DNA of 64,000 nucleotides from Heterohyrax brucei (GCA_028571685.1 CM053142.1:66241296-66305295), one strand, 5' to 3'; shown: positions 43,701 to 54,622, counted from the first letter of the stretch. Numbers and translations are program-made. The notes: generated by a model not told the origin, from the sequence alone.

Positions 43701-43799
43701 TTAAGGGTGAGAAGCCACCAGGGAGGACACAGCCTGATCAGTGAGGTTATGCGGGGACACGGACTAAGGCTGCATCTAGCACTTCTTGCTGGCCTTTCT

Positions 43800-44320
43800 T
43801 GATCTCGTTAGCATTTATTGGACATCTGCTATAGGCTGGCCCTGAGCTAGTTCCTCGGGACACAGTGTTGACAGTGAGAATCTCTGCCCTCAAGAAGGTC
43901 AGTCTAGCAGGGGAACAGGGGGAGTGGAAAGCAGCAATCTCATCACAGATGAGGAAGTGTTATAGTGTGGGACAGCATGGGCTGCAGTGATGCAGAGGGA
44001 AACATTACCTAGTTTCAGGAGGTTGAGAAAGGCTTGCAGAGGATCTGCCTGGAGACCTAGAAGACAAGTGGATGCTGTTTAGTTAAAGGAGAGAAAAGAG
44101 CACGCACATCAGGTCTGTCTGAGAACCACAACAGCACAAGATTTGGGGGGTGGATTATTGAATGAAAGAGTGAGCCTACATGGGGCTGGAGAGACAGACA
44201 GCTCTTGGAACACCCTGTGTTGCAAATAAAACAACGGAGACCACATCCTGCAGGCAAAGGGGAATCTCTGAATGACTTTGTGGAAACAGATGACATGATC
44301 AGACTTGCCTATTGGCGGTA
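43800..44320 (+). mobile_element. Old dispersed LINE-type repeat, copy 5
   Basis: GAATCTCTGCCCTCAAGAAG, GTCAGTCTAGCAGGGGAACA and AACAGATGACATGATCAGAC follow the ancient family order. The match ends at the C-rich tract. Confidence 0.55.
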
Positions 44321-44405
44321 CCCGCCCCGCCCCGCCCGCATCCCCCTCCCCCCTCCCCTGCCCCCATCCGCCCATCCCTGTCCCCCTCCCCCCTCCCCCC
44401 ACCCA
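44321..44405. repeat. C-rich tract; G-quadruplex-prone on the minus strand
   Basis: CCCGCCCCGCCCCGCCCGCA, then runs of CCCCC, CCCCCC and CCCC separated by 1-4 bases. On the minus strand there are more than ten runs of three or more G with short loops. Confidence 0.9.
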
Positions 44406-44591
44406 GTTTTAGTGTGAAGAGTGAATTTGATAGGGGACGAGAAAGGGAACGAGGCAACTACACACTTACAGAACCACTTCAGTAGCTGAGGCCTGAACAA
44501 AGAGAGCTGTGAGGCTGGAGAGAAAAGGAAAGACTCAATACATAAAAAGGAGGTAGAAGTGTCAGCAGCGTGCTAGATACCTCATTTTTCC

Positions 44592-44935
44592 CTCATTAGG
44601 TTAAAAAAATTTTAAATTATACTTTAGGTGGAAGTTTACAGAACAAACTAGTTTCTCCTTAAACATTACTACACATTTATGACATTGGTTAATTCTCCCA
44701 CAATAGGCCAACATTCTCCCTCCTCAGCTTTGGGTTCCATGTTACTAGCATCCTCTCCCGTGACGCCTCCTAGTCCTTGCCCCTGGACTGGTGTGCCTCA
44801 TTGGTGTCATTTGGTTCTATGGGCCTGTCCAGTCTTTGGCTGAAGAGTGAACCTCAGGAGCGGTTTCATTACTGAGCTGAAAGGGTATATAGGCACCATA
44901 CTCAGGTCTCTGACAGGCCAGCAAGCCTGGGCTGG
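44592..44935 (-). mobile_element. 5'-truncated L1 3' end, second subfamily
   Basis: TACTTTAGGTGGAAGTTTAC, AGAACAAACTAGTTTCTCC, CAACATTCTCCCTCCTCAGC, GGGTTCCATGTTACTAGC and CTTTGGCTGAAGAGTGAACC. The 3' end is related to, but distinct from, that of the large L1. Confidence 0.72.
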
Positions 44936-44944
44936 ACACTTCTT

Positions 44945-45130
44945 ATGCTGTTTGCTGTTGAGTCAATTTATGACTTACAGAGACATGTGACACAGTAGGA
45001 CTGTCCTTACAAGATTTTTCTAGGCTGTAAATCATTACAGAAGCAGATTGTCAGGTCTTCCCCCCCATGGAGTGGCTGGATGGGTTCAAACTACCAACCT
45101 TTAGCTGCCAAGTGCTTACACATTGCATAC
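44945..45130 (-). mobile_element. AfroSINE, long type
   Basis: ATGCTGTTTGCTGTTGAGTC to GCCAAGTGCTTACACATTGC, with TTTTTCTAGGCTGTAAATCA and CAGAAGCAGATTGTCAGG. Confidence 0.88.
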
Positions 45131-45929
45131 TTCTGCTTCTGATTATTTTCAGGCAAGAGGCAATATAGAGAAAATGTGGATATGAAGTTTAACACAGACC
45201 ATGATCTTCTGTCAGATGTGTGACGCAGGCCCATCACAAGTGATGGGGTGACCTCCTCTGAAGGGGGTCCTCTGAGGAGGGAGGGCCAGCTGCCGCTGTT
45301 CTGCTGTGGCTGCAATAGTGTGCAGCCCTAGGGCCTGGTGCAGCCAGCCCGGCCTGCGGTGATAGCTCCTGCCCTCACCATCTCCCCCAAGACTCAGCAG
45401 AACTCAAGAGCGCGGTCCTCTCCTCAACCAACACGCTCCAGCGTTTCCTTCCGCTCAGTGCCACTGGCAAGTAAGAGCCCTCTGACCCAGCATGACCCAG
45501 TATAACCCTGCGATCAATTGTTCCACCTTCCCTTTGAGTTTTCATTGATGTTTCCAAGAGCCTCTGGAATCTCAGGTTTCTGAATTTAGGCAGGTGAGGT
45601 AGTTCTTCAGGGACTCTGGAAAAGAGATGAAAAGGCAATAGAAGAAGAAAATGAATTAGAGAGGCAATTCTGATTCTGTTCTTGGCCGCAGCTGACTCTC
45701 TGGGTGATACCTGAACAGGATGCATTGCCTTGTCAAACTTTGTTTTATGTAACTCTCCACTAGCGATGTTGTGGCAATGAGCTGATTAATGATTGCAAAC
45801 CCTTTAAAATACAGCCCTGAAGTATTCACAGATGTGACAAGCTGCTGTTTGTTTTGTGTAATTAAATAGCACCACCCCTAAAGATTTCCTTTTTTAGGGA
45901 TATAAAAAAAGATATAAAGAGTATTAAAA
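45131..45929. other. Unassigned stretch; possible conserved element at 45755-45895
   Basis: No repeat recognised. The 3' part (GAGCTGATTAATGATTGCAA, AATACAGCCCTGAAGTATTC, GTGTAATTAAATAGCACC) is AT-rich with several TAAT homeodomain-type cores, unlike the repeats around it. The 116-codon minus frame (45375-45725) is unsupported. Confidence 0.35.
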
Positions 45930-45932
45930 TAT

Positions 45933-45957
45933 GTATATATATATATATATATATATA
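45933..45957. repeat. (TA)n microsatellite at SINE tail
   Basis: Twelve TA units immediately left of the tail of the minus-strand SINE. Confidence 0.95.
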
Positions 45958-45959
45958 CA

Positions 45960-46134
45960 TCCTTTGCCATCAAGTTGATTCTGAGTCATGGCAACCCCAT
46001 GTGTTACAGAACAGAACTGTGCTCCATAAAATTTTCTTGGCTGGAATCTTTGTGGAAGCAGATTGCCAGGCCCTTCTTCCAAAGACCCTTAAGTAATTAG
46101 TTGAGCACAAACCATTTGTGTCACCCACGGACCT
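45960..46134 (-). mobile_element. AfroSINE, long type
   Basis: CATCCTTTGCCATCAAGTTG to TGTCACCCACGGACCTT. Head variant CACAAACCATTTGTGTCACC. Confidence 0.92.
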
Positions 46135-46158
46135 TATAATAAGGTAAAATAATCTGCA

Positions 46159-46318
46159 CTAAACCAAACCCACTGACATCAAGTTGATTCCGACTCATAG
46201 CGACCCTACAGAACAAAGTAGAACTGCTCTACTTTCCACACAGCACCTGGCATATTTGAACTGCTGATCTTTTGGTTAGCAGGCAGAGTACTTAACCACT
46301 ATACGACGAGGGTTTCCA
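46159..46318 (-). mobile_element. AfroSINE, short type
   Basis: TAAACCAAACCCACTGACAT to CTATACGACGAGGGTTTCC. Well preserved. Confidence 0.93.
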
Positions 46319-46659
46319 ATCTACAGTAGAACAACCCGCTGAAAACTTTTTTCCGGTTAGTTTATTCAGTGCTTCAACTGAGTAAGAGTAGAGCTTTCTC
46401 GACAACTCTGTATAAAGCAATCACTGGAAAAGTAGCATGACCAGTGGACAATCCACTCCTTCCTTTACCCCAAGCCCAGGACAACAGAAAGGTCATCACC
46501 TTTTTCTCACTGTTTAAGTGAAAACTACTATATAAGTAAATGTTGCTACTCATTTCCTATGACAGAAAACAAAATAAACTAATTCTTCATACTGTAAAAG
46601 CAACCTTGATTTCATGGCACTTCTTGCAGAAGAGGTAATATAAATGCTTAGTTTTTAAA
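46319..46659. other. Unassigned stretch
   Basis: Nothing recognised. Confidence 0.4.
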
Positions 46660-46855
46660 GACCTGAGTTTGATTTCTGGCTTTACTGTGTACTATTTACC
46701 ACCTATTTAATCTCTCTGAGCCTCGGCTATCCGTCTACAGTAAGAGAATTAGAAGAATATCTGCCTCTAGATGTTGTAAAGATGGAATGAAATAATGTGT
46801 GTAAAACTATCCTGTCTGGCACATAGTGAAGGCTTAATACTCAACTCATAAAATT
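46660..46855 (+). mobile_element. MIR
   Basis: GACCTGAGTTTGATTTCTGG, CTATTTAATCTCTCTGAGCC, GTAAAGATGGAATGAAATAA and GTCTGGCACATAGTGAAGGC cover the MIR core to its 3' end. Confidence 0.75.
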
Positions 46856-46910
46856 GATAGTAATAATAATGGTGAGGATAGTAATAAAAGTGATGATGAT
46901 AATAAGGACC
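46856..46910. repeat. Impure (TAA)/(GAT) trinucleotide microsatellite
   Basis: ATAGTAATAATAATGG and TGATGATGATAATAAG, at the 3' end of the MIR. Confidence 0.8.
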
Positions 46911-47497
46911 TCAAAGCATTTTTATTAAAGGTTAAGTCATAAGAAAGCATACAGTTCTATTTGATAAAATGAAGACTTTCAGCCACAAGCCAGAGATGAC
47001 TTAAAGGTTGGGAAACAGGGCCCAGATATCCTGGACTGGAGAAAGCATCCTTTTTAGGTCAGTGCTCTAGGCCACCAGGGATTGCCCATAATGTCTGGAC
47101 ATGGAGAACAGGTCTGTGGATTTGTACCTGGTGAAGAGAGGCAGAGAACTTGGTCGCACTCTAAACTGTAACCTAAGAAGACAACTAATAAGGTTGTCAC
47201 CAACTGAGAAGATCTTGAGTTCTCCAACAGACATATGGTATTTGGAATCAGTATAGAATCGAACAAGCTTGTGTGTTCTGTCCACACTGAAGTCGCAGAG
47301 TCTGTCTAGGGCTAAGCAGCATTGCTAGGAATTTTCATCAGCCCTTTAACCTGTTACCCTGCTGCCTGCTGCCACCGCGACCATCTGAAGGTACACTTTC
47401 CGTCACCTTGCCATTGTCAGTGGCTCCCTCTTCAGCTACTCAAGTACTTTCCTGATTTGTATAAAAAGACAGAAAAACATAAAGCAAACACAGAAAA
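46911..47497. other. Unassigned stretch
   Basis: Two minus-strand frames of 72-77 codons overlap in different registers (47054-47287); neither recognised. Confidence 0.35.
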
Positions 47498-47655
47498 AAA
47501 CCTATTACCATCTAGGTGATTTCAACTTACAGAAACTTTATTGGACACAGTAGAACTGACCCACAGAATTTCCAAGTACTCCCTGGTGCATTCAAACTGC
47601 TGACCTTTTTGGTAAGCAGCCTGGAGCACTTAACCATTACCACACCAGGGTTTCC
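47498..47655 (-). mobile_element. AfroSINE, short type
   Basis: AAAAAAACCTATTACCATCT to ATTACCACACCAGGGTTTCC. Confidence 0.88.
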
Positions 47656-47786
47656 AGTTTATGTAAATGGCCTGGGAAATCCATGGACCAAATCCTAAAA
47701 GTTCCAAGATACGCGTGGGATCACCCCACATTCTTTCTGGGAGAAAAAAATCCTCTATCAGTTAGCTCAGTAAGCTGAAATCCAGC

Positions 47787-47965
47787 ACCAGTGGTGTACA
47801 AGTGAAGCACTCAGCTAATTGAAATGCTGGTGGTTCCAACTCCCCTGCAGCTCTGCGGTAGAAATACCTAGCAATCTGTGCCTGTAAAGATTACAGCCAA
47901 GAAAATTCAACGGGGAAGTTCTATTCTGTCACATGGGCTTTGCTATGAGTTGAAAGTCACCCCAA
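47787..47965 (+). mobile_element. AfroSINE, intermediate type
   Basis: ACCAGTGGTGTACAAGTGAA head, AAGATTACAGCCAAGAAAAT middle, GCTATGAGTTGAAAGTCACC tail. Confidence 0.85.
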
Positions 47966-48079
47966 AACCACAATTAAAGAAAGAACTTGACAGATACAGC
48001 ATGAGTGGGAAACCCAGAAAATTACACTTATCATTGAATTAAAACTTTCAATACAGTATATTGGTTGCAAAGTGCTTTA

Positions 48080-48185
48080 ATGTGGGATTTCTCATTTGGT
48101 GGTCATATTTTATGAGATGAGCAAGATAGGTTTTAACGTGGAGTTTTAGCATGAGGAAGCTGAATTTCCAAGTGCTAAGGGATTT
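48080..48185 (-). mobile_element. Weak MIR-like fragment
   Basis: GAGGAAGCTGAATTTCCAAG and GGGATTTAGCCAGG are the only matching pieces. Confidence 0.35.
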
Positions 48186-48203
48186 AGCCAGGATTTAAAA
48201 ACT

Positions 48204-48372
48204 CAAGACCTTGGTAGTGTAGTGGTTAAGAGCTACAGCTACTAACTAAAAGTCCAGTAGTTCTAATCCACCAAGCGCTCCTTGGAAGCCTGACAGGGCA
48301 GTTCTACTCTGTCCTGTAGGGTCACTGCACATTGAAATTGATGCAATGGGTTTGGCTTTTTTTTTTTTTTAA
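48204..48372 (+). mobile_element. AfroSINE, short type
   Basis: CAAGACCTTGGTAGTGTAGT to a poly-T end (GGTTTGGCTTTTTTTTTTTT). Confidence 0.92.
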
Positions 48373-49366
48373 ATGGAAAGCCAGGACTTGGGTTCTAACC
48401 TTTCATCTTTATGTCCAGCATCTTTCTCCTGACACTGTGCTGCTGTGTGTTGTAGGGAAGTTTATTCACTCAAGAGCATGGGCAGCTGGATTCCTAGTCC
48501 TGGGTCCCTCAGCTTTTACATTCAGCTCTACTACACCACACACAGATCACACAGGTTGCCCAAAGCAGACTTGAATTTGAATACGGCTCATCTGAATTTC
48601 AAACTTTGGTATTCATCCTGCATCTGAAGAGCCTAAATATCAAGTTTAGGATTTTTATGCTCAAACTCCAGACAACGGAGACCTTACAAGGAAGAATCTT
48701 GAGGCCAGTTTCCATCCCAGAACTGTAATCCAGGTCTCTCTGTGGCTCCAATGTTTCTTGCGGAACCACTGCCTTGCAGAAAACAACCACCACTCCATTT
48801 TGACCCATCAAACACCATTGTCTGTTCATTGTGTGAAAACAGAGAATTGCAGGAAAGCAGGTGGAGAGTTTCTCAGATTCCTTCTTCACCAGCAATTGTC
48901 TAATTAATATTGTCACCACATGGCCCAGTTATCCTGTCAGGAGCAGGCAAGTGTCAGCAGTGCATGCTTGGGTGCGTGTGTGTATAAAAGTTGATAAATC
49001 AGCAGCTTTTCCATGTGAACAAAGCCTGCGTCTCCAGTTGACATCTTAATACTAAGGCTCAGAATACCCAGGGCAGGGATTAAACTTCCTGCTTATAAGC
49101 AGCAGACTAAGAAACTCCTTGGCTCCATGTGGGATGAATGGGCATGCAGACAGACATTGCTGCTGATGACTGTTCATCAGGAATTCTGTTGCTGCTCTCC
49201 TCTGTAGAGGTTAATGGTGAGGGCACATTTCTCTCCTGTAATGAATCTAGTGAGACAATTCCCAGACAAGGCAAGCAGGACAGTGTGCAGCTTGAGGGTG
49301 GCCCTCATCTTTGCCAATACAACGTGTTTCTTCAATGTGTAAATGAGATAGCAATTTATTAAGGAA
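48373..49366. other. Unassigned stretch
   Basis: 1 kb without a recognised repeat. It includes a 106-codon minus frame (48599-48919, unsupported) and a segment at 48890-49040 with TATAAAAG and AACAAAG words that may be regulatory but cannot be shown to be. Confidence 0.35.
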
Positions 49367-49390
49367 GTGTGTGTGTGTGTGTGTGTGTGT
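49367..49390. repeat. (GT)n microsatellite
   Basis: Twelve GT units. No SINE tail adjoins it. Confidence 0.95.
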
Positions 49391-49464
49391 ATTTGAAGCA
49401 CAATCCAGTTTACAAAGTATTTCCCCATGTCATTTAAGGCTCACTAGATTCTGGTAAGAAAAAT

Positions 49465-49662
49465 CAGTTGCTATCAATTTGGCTCCGATCGTGGCAATCT
49501 CATGTGTGCCAAAGTAAAACTGTGCTCCATAGAACTTTCAAGAGCTGATTTTTGGAAGCAGATCTCAAGGTCTTTTCTCCCAGGCACTTCTAGGTGGATC
49601 TGAACCTCCAGCCTTTGGGTTAGCAGCTGAACTTTTCAACTGTTGGCACCACTCCAGAGTCC
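49465..49662 (-). mobile_element. AfroSINE, long type (first of three in a row)
   Basis: CAGTTGCTATCAATTTGGCT to GGCACCACTCCAGAGTCC. Confidence 0.88.
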
Positions 49663-49663
49663 T

Positions 49664-49860
49664 AGTACCTGTTGCTATCTTGATTACAACTCACAGTGAC
49701 ACATGGGACAAAGTTGAACTGCTCGCTAGAGTTTCCAAGGCTATAAATCTGTATGGAAGCAGACTGCTACATCCTTTTCCCACACAGTGGCTGACAGGTG
49801 CAAACCACTGAATTTTGGATTAGTAGCCAAGCGCTTTAACCACTACATCACAATGGCTCC
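49664..49860 (-). mobile_element. AfroSINE, long type (second of three)
   Basis: AGTACCTGTTGCTATCTTGA to CTACATCACAATGGCTCC. Starts within two bases of the previous copy. Confidence 0.88.
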
Positions 49861-49870
49861 TATAACAAAT

Positions 49871-50037
49871 AACCAAAAAAACAAACCTATCACCACCAAG
49901 TCAATTATGACTCATAGTGACCCTATAGGACAGAGTAAAACTGTCCCATAGAGTTTCCAAATAGTGGCTGGTGGCTGTGAACTGTCAATGTTTATGGCTA
50001 GCAGCAAGCTCTTAATCACTGTGCCATCAAGGCTGCC
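49871..50037 (-). mobile_element. AfroSINE, short type (third of three)
   Basis: ACCAAAAAAACAAACCTATC to CTGTGCCATCAAGGCTGCC. Confidence 0.9.
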
Positions 50038-51695
50038 CTCTGATAAGAGTAAGTCAATTATTAGCTCATCCTTGGAAACTTGAATTGCTGTTATTTTCAA
50101 ATAAACAATAGTAGGAACTCATGGTTCTGGCTAGTTCTTCAGTCTCTAAAGATGTTTTACTTTCGCTTGTTTGTCTGTACACTGTGGGTGTTGTGTTATC
50201 TGCCCTGGGCCCATATTTGCCTCTATTCTATATCAATTATCTTCTGAATGTGAATTTCCTTTCTCTTAGTTCCTAAAAAGAAAAATTCAAAATGTATCTA
50301 TGTGTCCAACTCACATCAGATTATTTTTCAGCATGACTCATCTTCTCAAAGGTTGTCCGCCACTCATGCTCCCTAGCCTTCTTGAAGAAGATGATCTAAT
50401 TCCAGATTGTCATGATCTCAACCTCACAGGCTGAAAACTGCAGTGAACCAGAAGGTGAACTGGAACCTCCACCGCAGTGAACCTGTACCTTGCACTTCAC
50501 ACACCAGGCAGTGCCTTGAAACACAGTCATACACTTACATGGCCTGCCTTCTTTACTGAGTGACAAGCTCTTGTCGCTATACCCCTGCAGCACTCACATT
50601 CCGTGGAGTGTTAGAGATGCTTTGTAAACATTTATGAGTTGAGGTCACAGAGAGACAAAGATCATTTCTTTACAAAACTCCTCAGAGGCCTGAGAGTGGT
50701 CCCCTAAATGACCTCTCCTCCAAGGGTGTTGTGTTAGTGAACCCACCAAACATGACCACTAGGAAGAAGGGTTTGGTTTCAGAAACCTTTAGCCTTTTGT
50801 TATTGAGGGTGTGCTTTCCTCATTCCCGTTTTGCTCAACTGTGTTTGGTTCCATGGATCATCTGGTAAATAAAATTTCTTCTACTTGGAGTTAAGTTAGA
50901 CTCTTGCAGCAGTGACATGATAACCCATGAGGCCACACCCAGAGGTTTGTGCTGGTGTATTGTGACTGTTCTGTAGCTCTTAGAGGGACAGTCTGTGTAG
51001 GCTTTCAGTGGTGCCTTAAGCAAACATGTAGAAAGCTGGTCAGAGTAGGGAAGAACAGCTATGCCCCACAGAAGGCGAACAGAATCAGGGAGTAAGTGGG
51101 ATGTGACCTTCTCTGTTCAGGTTAAAGACACAGGTAGGGTAGAGGAGCCAGTGCCGGAGCTGCCCAGAAACAGAGAGTATGAAGTGGTACTTGATCCAGT
51201 TAGGCAGGATGAAGATTTTTAACTCTTGAAGGTTAACGTTTCTTTGAAGACAGAATCACAAAGTTATTCAGATCTCTGAAATGGTTTACTTTGATAAACA
51301 GGAACCTTGAGTGTGCCAAAGCAGACAGCAGGTACCCATTTGGATAAGCTGATATTTGTTCTGTAAAGACTTCCCTGCTTTGGGAATGGCAGCCCAGAAG
51401 ATTACTGTAGTTCACCAGGTACCTTGTATCTAAAGCTATGTCCCCTACGGCTATGTGAAGGGAAGCTGGTCTAGAGAAGCCAAGTTGACAACAGTCTGTG
51501 GAAGACATTGGTCTGTAGCGGGAGCAGTTTTGCAGTGTTGCAGCAAGGGGTCCTGGGTATTGGCCTTGTTTTCCCAGGGAGTTCTAGGAACAAGAAATTG
51601 GAACAAGTCCCTTCAGTCCTCCATTTTTCTGGTTCCGCAGCTGTGAAAGAGGAGGCACTGATTTCTGAATGGTTTCCGTAAATTTAGGGACTGGG
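50038..51695. other. Unassigned stretch, 1.6 kb without SINEs
   Basis: The longest stretch with no interspersed repeat I can name. No exon recognised; the short frames on both strands (60-91 codons) lack support. Confidence 0.4.
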
Positions 51696-51821
51696 TGGCT
51701 GATTTTTCAAAAGCAGGTTGCCAGTCCTTTCTTCTGAAGCGTCTCTGGGTGGACTAGAACCATCAACCTTTTGCTTGGTAGTAGCCAAGTGTGATAGTTG
51801 TTCGTACCACCTGGGGCCTCT
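51696..51821 (-). mobile_element. AfroSINE, long type, tail half missing
   Basis: GGCTGATTTTTCAAAAGCAG to CGTACCACCTGGGGCCTC. Only the middle and head remain. Confidence 0.82.
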
Positions 51822-51849
51822 ACCCAGTCAATAACATTGTTTTAGTGCT

Positions 51850-52012
51850 TCCTACCCTGCTGGCGTAGTGGTTAAGTGCTGTGGCTACTAACCAAAATGT
51901 TGGCATTTCTAAGCCACCAGATACTCCTTAAAAACTCTATGAGGAAGTTCTGCTCTGTCCCTTAGAGTCACTATGAGTTGGAGTTGACTAAAGGACAGTG
52001 GTTCTTTTGGGG
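51850..52012 (+). mobile_element. AfroSINE, short type
   Basis: CTTCCTACCCTGCTGGCGTA to AAAGGACAGTGGTTCTTTTG. Confidence 0.9.
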
Positions 52013-52089
52013 GGGTGGTTATGCATAGGGTCCCATACCACATGCTGAAGATGTGATCCCTATTTTTGATGATTTCAGTGTTTGGTCTA

Positions 52090-52720
52090 ATTGTGTGGAC
52101 AGATAGTCACCAATTCTTTCATTATTCACTTAAGAAATACTTAGCAAACACCTACAGTGTGCCCACTGTGGGTTTACACTGGTAAGCCAAACACACAAGG
52201 TTCCTGTCTTGTGGGTGTTATATTTATTGAGTGTATATTAAGCCTTGTGCAGAATCTCGGCAGGGGCGCAATGAAGACTAAGACGTGAGCCCTGCCTATG
52301 AGTTGTTTATGTGTTGTGGGGAGGGACAGGAATCTATGTATCCCCTGTTCCAGGCATGGGATAATAGTTGCCAGAGTGGAAACATGTACCCAGTGCAGAG
52401 ATACTAAAGAGAAAGAGAGATTATTCCTTTAAGAAGGATCGGCATAGAGTTTCCAGTCTAGGTGGCATTTCTATTACTCTTTGGATTTTGATAAGTAATG
52501 GGGTTTGAGGGGGTGCATGGACGAAAGTGGCTTTAAAGGAAGAGAAACATGAGGAAACTAGAGGTGGAAACAATAGGTGATTGAGAAATAAGGCTGGGAA
52601 ATAGAACAGGTCATGGGAAAGCGTATGGGCCGTATTAAGGAGATTGGATTTTATTCCTTTGCTACTGAGGGTTCATGTAAGACTTTGGGAAGAGGAGTGA
52701 CATCACTGGATTCTGATGTT
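52090..52720 (+). mobile_element. Old dispersed LINE-type repeat, copy 6
   Basis: AATACTTAGCAAACACCTAC, GAGCCCTGCCTATGAGTTG, GGCCGTATTAAGGAGATTGG, ATTTTATTCCTTTGCTACTG and GAAGAGGAGTGACATCACTG in order. Confidence 0.55.
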
Positions 52721-53026
52721 AGTTTTCCTCCTCTCCAACTTAAAGAGTCTCTCCATGCTCATCCTTGCCTGTTTCCTCCCCCGTTGCCTCAAGGAGCAAG
52801 TGTCCTTCCTGCCCATATGGCCTGAGGCCGACTCCTCGCTGGGAACCCTTGACCTTCTCCCTTTATATTCCTTCTGCGATATTTCTTTATCAGATTTCCT
52901 ACCTCACCTGCATTTTCCAGTTCTTCCTGCTTGGCTGGACCTGTCTCCCCTTCCTATAAATATGCTTGTGTCCCTTCTTGAAATCAAAATGGGAAACTTT
53001 CTCTTAGCTGAGCACATAAAACCCAA
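52721..53026. other. Unassigned pyrimidine-rich stretch
   Basis: C/T-rich, with three overlapping + frames (52613-53030), none recognised. Confidence 0.35.
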
Positions 53027-53266
53027 ATAACCAATTCCAATGGTGTCAAGTTGATTTTGACAAATCAGTCTTTTATAGCCACCATATAGAACAGAGTAGA
53101 ACTGCCCCATAGGGAGTAGAACCGCCCGATAGGATTTCCAAGACTGTCATCTCTACAGAAGCTGACTGTCGCACCTTTCCCACACAGAGCCGCTGGTGAG
53201 TTTGCAGTACCTATCTTGTGTTTGGTTAGTAGCCAAGCATTTTAACCACTGTGCCACTTGGTCTCC
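53027..53266 (-). mobile_element. AfroSINE, long type, with 20-bp internal tandem duplication
   Basis: CAAATAACCAATTCCAATGG to CTGTGCCACTTGGTCTCC. The 20-base unit at 53094-53113 is repeated at 53114-53133 with two differences. Confidence 0.88.
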
Positions 53267-53753
53267 TTAGTGGTGCACACAGTAGGTGCTCAATTAATTA
53301 TAATGGTGTAACTACAATAAAACCTGTGAAAGGTGTATGAATCAAAACCCCGTAGCAGATGGAAAACTCAAATATTTTCTAGTAACACGGGCAATGATAG
53401 GAAGGTGGTGAGACTGTACCCTGTCAAAGGTGGGGAACTTGAAAGATCTAGAAAAACAAAGCAGTTCCACAGAGTTCCAGCTCTCACAGGTTTCACTCTG
53501 TAATGTTCTTTTTAGCTGTTGCCATTTTCTTTCATACAGCCTTTTGCCATACAGCCTTTTGGTTACTTTATAGTCATCTGCTTCCTCTTTTTCCTTACAC
53601 ACTGGTTTCTCAGCCCCTTGCACTATCTCATCTCAGTGTCCCGTATGCCCTCCTATTTGCCACCTGCTGTGACTTGTTCACAGCAACCACTCCAGCCACT
53701 CTAGTCTCTCATAATGTGTTTGATCAAGGAGCTTTCCTGAGCACCTGCCCCCA
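53267..53753. other. Unassigned stretch
   Basis: TTTTGCCATACAGCC is directly repeated at 53540-53570. Nothing else recognised. Confidence 0.35.
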
Positions 53754-53919
53754 AAACCCAAACCCATTGCTGTGGAGTTGATTGCCAACTCAGAACAACC
53801 CTATAGGACAGAGTAGAACTGCCTCATAGAATTTCCAAGGAGTGCTTGGTGGATTTGAACTACCGACTTTTTGGTTAGCTTAGCCTTACCTCTTAACCAC
53901 TATGCCACCAGGGTTTTCT
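53754..53919 (-). mobile_element. AfroSINE, short type
   Basis: AAAACCCAAACCCATTGCTG to CTATGCCACCAGGGTTTTC. Confidence 0.93.
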
Positions 53920-54218
53920 CCTGAGCCCCCAAGCTGGGTGAAATCACTTGCCCCTCATGTGTGCCCCAGAGCACTCCTGACCCCCCCCATTTCACTCTTT
54001 TCTCCACATCTGGTTGGAATTGTCTGTGTGGCTACGACCACACTTTACACATTTGGGAGTTCCAGTACCTAGAATTGTGCTGCCCAGTACATTAACCAAC
54101 CACTAGCTATATGTGGCTATTGAGTGTCTGAAATGTGGCTTGTCTGAATTGAAATGTGCTGTTAGTATAAAATGCACATCTGATTCTGAAAATATAATAT
54201 GAAAAAAAATCACCTTGG

Positions 54219-54420
54219 GAGTCCCTGGGTAGTGTGAATGGATAAGACTTTGTCAGCTAACTGGAAGGCTGGCAGTTGGGTCCACCCAGAGACTCCTTGG
54301 AAGAAAAGCCTGGTGATCTACTTGCAAAAACCCAGCCGTCAAGAACCCCAGGAGCCCGATTCTACTCTGACACACATAAAGTAACCATGTGTCAAAGTCA
54401 ACTTGGCAGCAATTAAAAAA
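54219..54420 (+). mobile_element. AfroSINE, long type, inside hAT element
   Basis: GGAGTCCCTGGGTAGTGTGA head, GAAAAGCCTGGTGATCTACT middle, AACTTGGCAGCAATTAAAAA tail. Confidence 0.9.
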
Positions 54421-54488
54421 ATCATTTTCCTCTTGATCAAGGTCAAAATGAGCTTACTTTGGATATATTTGCATGAACTAAACTATAG

Positions 54489-54622
54489 TGCTACCACTGC
54501 TAACTAGAAGGTCGGCAGTTCAAATACACCAGGCACTCCTTGGATACTCGATGGGGCAGTTCCACTCTGGTCTCTAGGGTCGCCATGAGTCAGACCAGAT
54601 TCAAAGGCACTGGATTTTTAAA
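54489..54622 (+). mobile_element. AfroSINE, short type, 5' end lost, inside hAT element
   Basis: GTGCTACCACTGCTAACTAG to CAAAGGCACTGGATTTTTAA. Confidence 0.9.

Noticed and set aside
45375-45725. 116-codon minus frame
   Set aside because: GC-richer composition explains it; no family resemblance.
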